From: Phoronis ovalis | Lineage: Eukaryota; Phoronida; Phoronidae | DNA length: 23,385 bases | Assembly (NCBI GenBank): GCA_028565635.1 | Contig: JAOXYB010077277.1 | Location: 1-23,385, forward strand | Direction of reading: 5' to 3' | In this document: piece by piece, positions 1-11,931 of the stretch | Layout: the number at the start of each line of letters is the position of its first letter | How positions within the stretch are numbered: position 1 is the first letter of the stretch | The notes under the pieces: generated by a model | The model's input: the letters and a program-made list of their open reading frames with translations, nothing else | What the model was told of the DNA's origin: nothing | Databases searched by the model: none | Program-made: the position numbers and the translations under genes

Positions 1-448
1 CTTGATGTTCCTGGATATTTTGAGTTTGGCTGCACATACCCATCTAAAAAATATGGTTAGTTCTCCCCCGGGGGTAATGCATCAGGCAGCAGAAACAGTC
101 ATTTTGAATAAGAGTACCCCACAATGATAAACCAGATTATAATGCATGATGTATTGTATTCTTTTCTAATGTAAAAAAATAATGTTAAAAAAATATCCTA
201 CACATTGGATGGGCATTAGACATGACAAATGTCTTGTTATAAATTGTGACCATTGTATCACGGTTAGTTAGACGAAAAGATAAACTAGTGAGTAGAACAT
301 TTTCCATTTTGAGTAAGTTGTTAAATAAATCTCTCTGTCGTTACTTTCTTTTACTGTTGTGGGATAAACTGGTTGCAAGAAAACATTTTAAATCAGTTAA
401 CACACATCTGTATTATTAAAGCATTGAAGCAGCTGTTATTTTATTTAG
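1..448. other. CAND1 intron (left edge of window)
   Basis: I see no coding exon here. The acceptor for the first visible exon ends at 448 (polypyrimidine stretch then TTTAG). The only striking element is a self-complementary CCCCCGGGGG at 65-74 in otherwise AT-rich sequence, possibly the worn end of a mobile element. Confidence 0.7.
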
Positions 449-3400
449 AGAGAGAAGAGAATGTTAAGGCAGATATTTTTCAAGCTTACATTACATTGTT
501 ACGTCAAACTAAATCCAGCCACTCGACAGAGGAGTCCATAGAGGGGTGAGTTCAGAACTTGTCTTGCAGATGGACCTGTTTTCATGTATTTAGTTACTTT
601 GTACATAAAAAGATATATATCTTTATAGTAATGCGTGGATAAATCCAGACTGCACCAAAGATAAAGTGTGCCTAACTTTAAATTGATGATGGCAGAGCAA
701 ATTGTATATTTCGATTGGCATGACTAGTATATTATAGTTTCTGTATGTTTTACTTGTATTTCAAAAAATACCTAATTAGATATAGGTAAAAATGATGAAA
801 TGGTCAACCAGAAAGCAAGACTTGAAAGTTGCAACAATCACAATGTTTTAACTTTGTATAAATTTCTAGTGGGCTGTAGTGTACACTAATTAATTGTTTT
901 CAGCCCGCTTGCAATGTTACAAGATCAGGTCCAGTTGATTGTTAGAGCCATACACAAACAGCTGAAGGAGAGGAGTATTAAAACAAGACAGGGTTGCTTT
1001 ACCTTACTGACAGAGCTTGTCATAGTCCTACCTGGTGCTCTGACAAATCATATAGCTGCACTTGTGCCTGGAATCCAGTATTCTTTAGGGTATGTGTACA
1101 TATGTTTTATTGTTATGATGCAAATGTTTTATGTTCTGTACTTCATGAAAGAAAACTAAAAAGCGAATGCCTACCAAACATTTGGCATTTAAATAAGAGA
1201 CATGTTTAGAATGCTGTCTTACTGGTTAAAATCAGTGTCTTCTGAGGTTTTATTCTGTTTCAGTAGGACTTTATATCTGGTGTCACTTATATATAATATT
1301 TATATTTGGTATAATTATCAAGTACAAACATGTGTGAGGCTATGTGACTAGACAGCATACTTGCATTATGTTAATATTTGTCTCTCTGTATAACTTTAGA
1401 TATTGTTTTGATTATGGAAGTATGAGGATATTACTACATTTGTCATGTAACATATACTTTCAGGGACAAAAATTCTAGTTCTAACATGAAGATTGACACA
1501 CTGTGCTTCTTAAACTGTTTGTTCTCTCATCACAATCCTGAAGTATTTCATCCTTATGTCAAACTTCTTATGCCAGTAAGTACCATAAAATATTTTTTTT
1601 GCAAATATTTGACTACATAGTGATCATGAATAATCAATTATTTGATACTGCATCTACTCCTTGGAGACTTTATTATCTTAACTTACTCTTGGCAATAGAA
1701 CAGAGTTAGAAAATTCTTTTGTATTTCTGAAAGTTTGTAAACTTATTTGTTTCATACTTTAAGTAACTTGTGGTATAATTAGTGATAACCTAACCTATAG
1801 GTGCTATTAACATAAAAACCAGAGTATTTACAATTAACAGAATCCATCCAGACCTTACTATAATCTTTCATCTGGTAGCCACTCATAGGATACAATTACC
1901 ATGTGGGGATACTTCAAGACCGATCTCTAGTATCTGAACAGATTAGATTTATACGTGTTAGAAAACAAGACCAGATTGAGTTAACTGATATTTGTTTTTG
2001 TTTTGCAGCAAGTGATAGCAGCAGTAGGGGATCCATTTTACAAGATTACATCTGAAGCATTACTAGTCACCCAACAAGTGGTGAAAGTCATTCGACCTCT
2101 TGGTATGTTCTCCTTTTGATTTACTGCGATTGATAAATAAAATAGATAATAATATCTAACAAGACTACAGTAAATGCAATTTTGTTCACATAACTACAGG
2201 CGCTCCTGGTAGTTCACGTTGTTTGCTTCAAATTAAGGAGTATTTTGTGACCATTCATGTTTGCATTCATTTCACGCTGGCCAATGCCGCAGCAGGCAAT
2301 ATTTCAAATGTATTGAGTGCCTAAAAAAGAAGATTCCTGCATAAAATCCAATCGAACATCTTTTTATTGCAGATATACCAAGCAAATTTGACTATTCTGG
2401 ATATGTGGATTCTATTTATGAGAGCACATTAAGAAGATTAAAAGCTGCAGATATAGACCAGGAAGTCAAGGAACGAGCTATTTCTTGCATGTAAGCTACA
2501 GTCTTGCAAAATTTTTGAATTAAAGTAGGATACTGTAAAAATGCTAGTAATGTTTGCCTGGTTTCATTCAAAATGTGTTATAGAAAATATCTATTTGTAG
2601 CTATCAGATATCAGTAATAAATCATATTCACAAAATTTTTGCTGATCAAACTCTTTTTTATGCCAAAACTTCAGGTGGAAAGCTGTGACTGTGGAACCTA
2701 TTTTGAGTCCAAAAGAAGTGTAGTCACTGTGTTTTACATTTATTTCTATCCAAATTAAAACAAATTAAAAACCTTTGTATGTTTCTACATGTCACTGTGT
2801 AAAGTGGCACATTAATGTACTGGTGCATATTACAGCTTCCTTTATCGTATTACAATGTAAGAATATTAATGCTTGGACTTATTTGTTTTCAGGGGCCAGA
2901 TTATTTGTAATCTTGGTGACAGTTTAAATGCTGAACTAGGCAACTGTTTGCCAATATTCTTAGATCGTTTAAAGAATGAGATCACTCGACTGACCTGTGT
3001 GAAATCCTTGACCTTGATTGCTGGGTAAGACAAAATAGTTGATTTCAGTAAAAATTTAAAAACAGGCTGACATTTGACATTGTAATTTGTAAATAGTTTA
3101 AAAACTAATTAGAAATTAAAAGTTCACTCGGCTGTAAAGTGAATACATGTTTTAGTGAAACCCTAGCTTGTGTGCAATAATGTCTGTATGTTCTGTTCAC
3201 CAAGGAGCTGAGAAGGTTCATGAGGTGAACAAAACCAGAAGCAGGGGGTACTTATGTAATTCTCAAGACTAAAAAATCTGTTTTATGCCTTTTAATTGCT
3301 GAACCAAATCAGAATCTTGATGTTCTGAATATAACAAGCGGTGTCTTTGTAATTCTTTATAATATGTCGTATAATTAATTGTAGTTCACCTTTGAAGATA

Positions 3401-6400
3401 AGTCTTCAGCTTATATTGGTGAGTATAATTTTAAGTGTAACATGTCATAATTAAAACTGTAACATTAGGTAACTATACAGTCATGTATATTTCTAAACAG
3501 TAATATGACTGTCAATATGATTACTATTAGGAACCGCATTTACTTTTCAGAAACTTTTGACTATAAATTAGAAAGCATAACTAATTGTACAGTTAAGAAT
3601 AACATATGATTGTGTGTATAACTTGCTGACGTGGTAAATTATCAGGAATTTGTGATAACATAAGTCACTAGGTAATATATGTGGCAAGTATATCAATATG
3701 CAAATACTTCAATTATAAACATAATTTGCACTTTAGTTGTAGATTGCCTTTAATTTGTTACTTGTCTTTGCAGGGAGAAGGCATCCCAATCTTGGCCTCT
3801 TTTCTGAGGAAGAATCACAGGGCTTTAAAACTATCAACACTTACCTGCCTGGATGTACTCATACGTAATTATGGTAAGCGCTTTGTTCAGCAGCAGTACT
3901 AATGATAATGAAAAATGAGTCATTTTTAAGGGAAAACCTCATATTTTGCAATTCATAAAATCTGAACTTTATTACAATAAAATATTAAACAAATACATGC
4001 ATAAGTTAACATAAGGTGAAATGAACCACAATCACAGCAGTGAACCAATTATAAAGAATAAAATATACAAACTGATGCTTACTTATAAAAAAAATGGTAA
4101 CAAAATCAATATTGTGTTCTTTTAAGGATCTTCATTGAAGACCTCAGGATTTGGTGTTATAATGAAAGAATTGCCTCCCCTGATTAGTGAAGCTGATCTT
4201 CATGTTTCTCAGGTAATATTGGTTGATGACCATTTATTATATTATGCAGTATTATCGTTACATAGCTATATACATGCACACATACATTCACCAGTATAAC
4301 TTGCTAGTAATGGGTGTGTCTCATGCTTGTAATGTGGACCATTTGTTTTCTAAATTTTAATGCTCAGGTTTAGCCAGGTGTAAATAAAACTGTTTTAGCA
4401 ACCTTATTCAACATGTGGTTTAATCAAGAATTAACATGTGTAATTCTGAAAATCCTTAGGACTGCCAGTAGTATTTACTATACATAAAACAGTTTCTACA
4501 AGACCTTAAGTTAGACTTTGTGATTTTGCTATTAATTATATGAGTATTATTTCAGTTGACATTGAATTTATTGACATCCATCTCTGTTGTGAATAAGGCT
4601 TCGATGTCCGAAGTCAGTTCAGGGATATTACCCCAGCTTCTAACATTAATCCGCTCACCACTTCTTCAAGGTAAGGCTCTCATACAATTATTCAGAAATA
4701 GAATTTTTTTTTCCATGTTCCAAACACAAAAACATTTGAATTAACAAAAACTGTAGTGATGATCTATTTAGAACCTTTTCGTATGATTTTATTTTATGCC
4801 TTTATATATGTTATATTGCCGTTAAATTGTTTAGGTTTGTAATAACATTGCACATTACAGGTGCAGCTTTGCAATCAGTGCTAGACTTCTTGAAATCTTT
4901 ACTCAACTCCAACACTCCAGGACTCGGTTTCCAAGAACTTCTTCAGGTAGGATGTTTAATTTGAATGCAGTTAATTCAGTTATACTGCCATGTGACAGCT
5001 GCCATTCTGTTTAATAGAGATTGAAATTATAATTGCGTTTCAAGTTATAAACTTTTACGTGTATACTTTTGCAACAAGCTTCTTTGTATGACATTAAAAA
5101 TGCTTTTCATTGTGCTAGTGTTCATGCTGTGTAGTTATTTTATGAATTTAGTACCCAGGAAAAATGGATTATTGATACCAAGTGTTTTAGTACTCAACTT
5201 CATTGCAAACATATTAGCTAGTATATTTTAATTTAAAAAATCTTGACTTCAACCATTAAGTAAGCTGGATGTTAATTTTAGATGTTAACAACCCCAATTT
5301 ATAATCCTGACAAGAGTACACAGCCAGCCAACACATCTCTGGCAGTCCACAGACAGGTATGTCAAAATGGCCTTCTCTTACCATTGATTGGTAATGTCTA
5401 ATACAATGCAGTACCAAATAAAAAACACCTTTGTTGGCTGTACAACTAACTATAGGCAATTTGGTCTGATCAAATAATTTAAAGTAGCAAGTACCTTTCA
5501 GCACAACTGAACAATAAACTTCTTGTCAAATTTTGAAGAGTTAAATGAAAACACAACATACCAAAAGTATACATTTTTGGAAGACCATGAAAATTTACAA
5601 TAATTTCCTATCTGACACATGATCATGTAATCAGTAAGGATACCATTTTGAGTAAAAACTCATTTTTTGAAAAGACAAATTTCAATAGAGATCTATAAAA
5701 TGTGTCTCGGATGTTTAAAATTTTACTTTTTATTCAAGTTATGACCCTTTAAAATGTATTACTAAAAGCACATCTGTATCAAAAGCAGCAGAGTTTCAAA
5801 ATCTGTGTCATATTATTAGAGATCCATATTAGAAGTAAATTGTGGCCAAGCACCTGTTTTGTATCTACAGAGGTATTGGACTTGCATTTTTTAAAGTTTG
5901 TGTTTTGAAAAAAGTGTATTTCACCCAAAATGGCATCATTGTGTTCGTTATGTTTAGTACCTTTCCAAACATGTATGCTTTTATAGTCTATCTTTTCCTT
6001 AACTGACCAAAATTAACTTTTAAGTATAAAGTGTGAATAAGTTGCCCCAAACGGTACTAACCCCCTGTTATGATACATGATGCAGATAAGCCTTCCCTTT
6101 GTTGCATATTATTCAATGTAAAAAATCTGTAAAACACAATATGCAATATATGGTTATACTTAACATGCTCCATACTAACTGTGCAGGTACAAAGCAGAAG
6201 CCTAAATCATTGATTTAATATTTATAATTATACTCAATTGTTTTTTGTACAAATTATAATAGGGAGACATTGTAAACATAAGTACAAGATTGTTTCCTTT
6301 GTGCAATACTTGTTCTGTAGGCTTTCCATTCCATTGCCAAATGTGTTGCATTGCTAACTATTATCAGCCCAACTAAAGGTGCAACAGTAGTTAATCAGTT

Positions 6401-9400
6401 TGTGAGTGACATCAAGAATCCTCAGTCATCAGATTCCGTTGTTCTGTTTGCATTGTTGGCCCTTGGTGAAATTGGTATGCATATGTAAGTAATGTTTTCA
6501 GGATGTTTTGTTACTATTTCTGGCATGCAGCATTGTGTTACTTCATTCAAATATTTTACCTTTGAAGATTTCTTTGTGTAAACATCTTTTAAAAATGTGT
6601 AAAGAAATTGTGCAGAACTGAGGGTCAGTAAAAATGCGACTATGTATGCTCATTTATTTATTTATAATTTCAAATTTTACTTTGATCACTGATAAAGGAA
6701 ATATCTTCAGCATTGTAATAAAAATGTAACCCTGCAACATTATATCTTGAGCATGAAACTGTTTTCTTGTAGTGATCTTAGTGGACAAGGAGAGCTGGAA
6801 AGTGTCATATTAGATTCATTCTCGTCTGCAAATGAAGAAGTCAAGTCTGCTGCTTCATATGCCCTTGGTATGTTACTATTGTTTGAAATGATAGTCCATT
6901 TGTTTGGACCAGTAGGTGGCTGACTTTTAGCAAGATGGTATTCAGGAGGGCTTGGAATAGTCTGTCAGACCGTGCGGCTATTTAAAAAAGATAGGATTTG
7001 CGACAGCTTTGTCTGGTTATGCATCTTATCAACTCATTACCGTTGGCAAAAGTATTAGGCAAATTCAAAATTTTTTGATGACAGTGAATTTTTAAAAATA
7101 TGTGAAATGAGATTGTTTTTGCACAAGCTTTTAATCCAACTGACAAATTCCATCATTGAAAATTTCATCTGAAATCATCTGTGGCTTTCTTAACCTCAAT
7201 TGTTTTTATTAATTTTCTATTGTAGGCAATGTCAGTGTAGGCAATTTACCAAAATATTTACCGTTTGTGCTGAGTGCCATTGAGTCACAGGCAAAGAAAC
7301 AGTATTTGCTACTGCACTCCCTTAAGGAAATTATCAGCTGTGAATCCAATAGTGCTGAAGTGATAACTGCCTTTAAACCATATATTGCAACTATATGGTA
7401 AGCTATTGTCTTTTAACTATTTATGCTAGTTTGCCTGTTGTATGTTTCTGATATTTTACAAAAAGCAACTTGAAGGTTAAAAATAGTTTTAATACTTGAT
7501 ACAGATATACAGGAAGTCAGTAATTTATACATATTTACATCTATAATTACTCCAAACTATATAACAACTACACAAATGTCAAAAACTTAGTTTAAAAAAA
7601 TAATTAGAACTATTAATCTTATTATTTTAACATATGTTGTAATTCTTAGAAAGTTACTATAATTGATGGAAAATAAAGTTGATACCCGCTGTGTGTGATG
7701 GTATTATTTTAATAAAAAACACTTTTGTATGAAAATGCATTGCCTTAAGTTCTGAAATGTTCATGCTCGTGTATTAAACAGGGCGATGTTAATGAACCAC
7801 TGTGAATGTCCCGAGGAAGGAACAAGAAATGTAGTTGCTGAGTGTTTGGGGAAATTAACCTTGTTAGACGCTAGTGCTCTTCTGCCAAAGTTACAGAGCT
7901 ATTTGAGTTCTCCATCCGCTCCTACACGGTGTACTGTTGTCACTGCTGTCAAGTTTACTATATCTGATCAGGTATATTATATAAAATAGAATGAAGTAAC
8001 ATAGTCTGTTTATAAAACAGGACAAACACTTATCTGTAGCTCTATTTAGGCATTTTTAAGCTACCCAGTACATGTTATAAACTTAGTTGTTTTGTGGCTT
8101 AAAGTGGAACATTTTCTGGATTGTTGAACTGTATGTGATTATGAAATTCCCTCACTGCTATTTCTTAAGTTTACATTACTATCCCCATCTTTTATGATTA
8201 TATTATTGTATAATTCATGTCAACTAGTCTAGATCAAGACGTGGGGTTTGGTATTATAACTGCACTGAATTTCAGAAGTAAATTAATGCTAAAACTAAGA
8301 AAGTATATTGTATTGCAGGTGCAGACCATTGATCCTTTGTTACGAGGGTGTATAGGTGATTTCTTAAACACTCTTCAAGACCCAGATCTGAACGTCAGAC
8401 GAGTGGCACTCATAACCTTCAATTCAGCAGCACACAATAAACCATCATTGATAAGGGATCTGTTGGGGAATGTGTTGCCACATTTATATGAAGAGACCAA
8501 AGTCAGAGTAAGAAATTTTTTTTCTTGTCCTACCTTGTTGTTATAATTTTGTTAAAATACAATTAGAGTTTAAATTATTGAAATAATTAATATTTTCGGG
8601 GCACTAATTGAATTGTATCAATCTAGTTGTCATGTTTTGTTAACAATGAAGTCTCAAAACATTAAAAAGTTATAAAGTTTTGACTCCATATTCTATGTTG
8701 ACATATATTTACCATGTCGTGAAAACTATGATTACTTTATTGCTGAAAATCAATTGAATGTTTGATTTCCATTAATTTAGGTAGATATCAATCTGGTTGT
8801 CATGTTTTGTTAACAATGAAGTCTCAAAACATTAAAAAGTTATAAAGTTTTGACTCCATATTCTATGTTGACATATATTTACCATGTCGTGAAAACTATG
8901 ATCACTTTATTGCTGAAAATCAATTGAATGTTTGATTTCCATTAATTCTATCTACTTAAAAACCTTGCAGAAAGACCTGATTCGTGAAGTAGAAATGGGT
9001 CCTTTTAAACACACCGTTGATGATGGTTTAGATATTCGTAAGGTAAGGCTAATTTCAGGCATCAATACATTTTATATGGTCAGTGTAATGTGTCCATATT
9101 GATTACTGTAAGTGCCATTTTAATAGTATTTCTACAACTTTGTTTGCTTCAAGAATGCCAGTATAGACATACTGTTATTTGCTAGAGTTAAGTCAAAAAA
9201 TATATGCTTGCAGAACTGGATGAATCCAATCCAACTGCAAGTAGTATTCTATTGAATATGAAATAACTGACTATTAGCTCACAATGATGAGAAGAAAATG
9301 CTAATAAATTTGTTCTCTAATTGTAGGCCGCTTTTGAATGCATGTACACACTTCTAGATTCGTGTTTAGACAGGCTAGACATCTTTGAGTTCTTGAATCA

Positions 9401-10685
9401 TGTAGAGGATGGTTTAAAGGATCATTACGACATAAAAATGTTGACATATCTCATGCTGGTTCGACTGGCGAACATGTGTCCTAATGCAGTGCTACAAAGT
9501 AAGTCTACTACGGAACAAACGTGATTAAAATTTACAACTATTATCATGTTACCAGAAATACTTAATATTTCTATGTGTTCGGTACAATGATTTTGATTTG
9601 TAACAACTATATGAAACGGAATCCATACATATATGTGGCTAATGCAAGATAATATGTAAGCAACCTAGTTTGTGTTGAGACATATTTTTAAAATGAAACC
9701 TCAAACTTTTCTGTGTTAAATGGTACAATGACTTGTTGTTCATTGACAGCTTTATATTAACATATTGAGAAGTATGTGATATATTTGTGCAGTCAAAGCT
9801 TACCATTAGTCTAGTAAAACTTGTACTGTAAGTTGATTGAATACTGAATTGACATTATAAACACTAGCTGACAGTCGTCAAAGAGAAAGCTCAACCAATA
9901 TTTAGTGCTGTACAGAGTTTTGCAAATAGACGGTGTTCAAAAATTGTGAACAACTCTCTTTCAGGATTAGACAGAGTGGTTGAACCATTAAGGGCAACAT
10001 GTACCACAAAGGTTAAAGCAAATTCTGTGAAGCAGGAATTTGAAAAGCAGGATGAATTGAAGCGGTCAGCAATGAGAGCAGTAGCATCACTGTTAATGAT
10101 ACCTGATGCAGGTAAGCTTCCTGTTGTTACATTGTGATCAGTTTAAACTAGTGTATTATCACTATATTGTGCCAAGAACATCATTTACATAATATGTAAA
10201 TATATAATAAAATCTGATCCTCATTTTACTGCCTGATGCTAAAAACAGTCATACTGACAAATGTTTGTTACAAAATATATGATTTGATACATCGTGGGGA
10301 GTTCTCCAAGACTATTATAGTATATACAGCATATTCATAATACTATGCAAGTTATTCAAATGGCTTTGTGAAATGAAATTCTATAACCAACGTGTTAAAC
10401 AAACTTTCATCATAATTTGTGTTTTGCTCGGACATTTTATTTGAATTTTCTGTACAAAGCATAACAGCTATAATACATTTTGCAGTGATTGATAGAATGT
10501 TGCATGATTGTTCTGCCTCTATCATCTAATTGGTTTGTCAAAACTTTGTTTCAGATAAAAGTCCCATGATGAATGAATTTCTGTCACAAATCAAGAGTAA
10601 TCCAGAATTAGCGCTTATGTTTGACAGCATTCAGAAAGATGCTTCGTCTTCTAGTTCTGATTCACACTTGATGGATACTAGTTAG
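449..10685 (+). CDS. CAND1: Cullin-associated NEDD8-dissociated protein 1 (CAND1/TIP120A), 5'-partial, 21 exons
   Basis: CAND1 is a HEAT-repeat solenoid that wraps unneddylated cullin-RBX1 and exchanges SCF-type substrate receptors. Exons read: 449-545, 904-1089, 1464-1575, 2009-2102, 2373-2490, 2893-3024, 3385-3418, 3774-3873, 4127-4212, 4556-4670, 4861-4946, 5282-5356, 6321-6484, 6773-6867, 7226-7397, 7782-7971, 8319-8507, 8971-9042, 9327-9498, 9965-10111, 10555-10685 (TAG stop). All introns are GT..AG and phase is kept throughout, giving about 855 residues, close to what human CAND1 has from the same point (EREENVKAD) to its end. Near-identical family blocks include [64 protein letters not shown] and [18 protein letters not shown]. 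The C-terminal TIP120 domain covers roughly residues 660-830 of the partial protein. The N-terminal third, including the start codon, lies left of the window. The human DAMEQGETPL loop is shortened to EESIEGPL. Identity is near certain; individual splice ends could be off by a few bases. Confidence 0.97.
5357..6320 (+). other. Long CAND1 intron
   Basis: This is one of the longer CAND1 introns in the window, between the exon ending in the VHRQ codons and the exon starting AFHSIAKC. Sequence is AT-rich with no exon, RNA gene or repeat that I can support. The minus-strand open frame across 5256-5504 has no recognisable protein features and overlaps a real CAND1 exon. Confidence 0.6.
8616..8947. 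repeat. Tandem duplication, two 162-bp copies at 170-bp period
   Basis: Copy 1 is 8616-8777 and copy 2 is 8786-8947, inside the CAND1 intron 8508-8970. By eye they differ at only two sites: A/G at 8625 versus 8795 and T/C at 8733 versus 8903. Copy 2 is bracketed by GTAGATA (8781-8787) and TATCTAC (8949-8955). The copies stop 23 bases before the next acceptor, so the splice site itself is not duplicated. Confidence 0.95.
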
Positions 10686-11248
10686 GAGGATGTTTATTAA
10701 AAATTCTTTTATACAGTTAAATGTCTGCAGCTTATACATTGCAGTTATATATTTGTTGTATGATAACCGCCATCGTGAAGGCTCAAAGCTCAGTGGTATT
10801 AAGTTTTGTTTCCATCCATCAGCATATATACATGGCCAGTGGTGGATTTAGGAGTGTAGTCTCATTTTTGGTTGTATCAACTGTAATAGCTCAAGCTGAA
10901 TTTGTGGTTTGATCAGATTTGTCCATAGATTTGCTGTGGAATCTAATACTCTTAGCTAAAATGTATCTGTGCTTCTTCAGCTGTGGGAATATTAAACTGG
11001 ATACATTATCAATATGTGCTTAGACATTGTGTCATGGAACAGTGTTCGGTTTCACACATTTAAACTGATTTTTGATCTTTAATTGCGAGTCGTTTATCAA
11101 CTGACAGTTGTGCATTATGAAAAATGTGCTGTTAAGGCTATTCTTGCTAAATAAGAATTTTGATATATATTACCCAGACATGTTTTGTTTAATTTGAATG
11201 TAAATCCTGTGGCAATCACCTCTGCAATTCATTGTAATATTGAACCAT

Positions 11249-11254
11249 AATAAA
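11249..11254 (+). promoter_or_regulatory. CAND1 poly(A) signal
   Basis: AATAAA lies 564 bases after the CAND1 stop codon and is followed about 30 bases later by a GT-rich stretch (TTCGTTGTGTTG), the usual layout for cleavage and polyadenylation. This gives a 3' UTR of roughly 590 bases from 10686. Cleavage is inferred, not seen. Confidence 0.75.
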
Positions 11255-11543
11255 CTCGGTATGTTTTAATTCTTAAAATAATTATTCGTTGTGTTGAAAA
11301 AGGAAGAGGTTGAACCAAATGGGAACAAGGTAACTTATGTTTTCAAGCTTTCAGTGTGTTGTACCAGTTTTATTAAGCTAGCATGGCTATACCCAACTTC
11401 AGTTCAGTGTAAGAGTCGTAAAATACAGAAATGTTTAATGACCATATTATAAACATCCTATTCATACAAATAGAAACTAGGCATTTGAACTCTTGATGGT
11501 ATTTACTATCATTTGTTAGAATGACAAAACAGTTTGTTAAGAG
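11255..11543. other. Intergenic gap between convergent CAND1 and GET4
   Basis: About 300 bases separate the inferred poly(A) signals of the two tail-to-tail genes. No open frame with protein-like character, RNA gene or clear repeat is visible. Confidence 0.6.
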
Positions 11544-11554
11544 TTTATTTTATT
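11544..11554 (-). promoter_or_regulatory. GET4 poly(A) signals (two overlapping)
   Basis: On the minus strand two AATAAA hexamers overlap by one base (plus-strand TTTATT at 11544-11549 and 11549-11554). They are about 380 bases beyond the GET4 stop and define a likely 3' UTR of 11931 down to about 11525. Confidence 0.6.
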
Positions 11555-11931
11555 TATAATTATTTTGTTTAATTACGGGCAAAGAATATATAAACTGTAC
11601 ATTACATAACAACTACTTTTAAGAATTACATTACACGTCAACTTGTGTATTGATAACATAAAAGTTTAAGGTGCAAACATTTTAAAAATTTAGAAGTTAT
11701 TTCTGCATGGAATTGTAACACAAATGTGGGTGGAGCTGTAAGAAGAGTTAGGCAGGGACTAGAAAATATATAATATACCTAAAACTAATATTCTATCAGG
11801 CATATGACACATCACAGCATGAGGGCCATGGATTTCATATCGCCAGTTTGGACCAGTTTCAGTAATTGAAAGATAAACAATAAGAATATTTAATAATAAA
11901 GTTAGTTGTAAAAACTGCTAGTAAGTTTTCG

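Noticed and set aside
3194-3231. TGTTCACC / GGTGAACA short inverted pair
   Set aside because: An 8-bp stem with a 22-base loop is expected by chance in this length of sequence.
10721-10912. 63-codon plus-strand frame after the CAND1 stop
   Set aside because: It lies in the CAND1 3' UTR, with no start context or protein family features.
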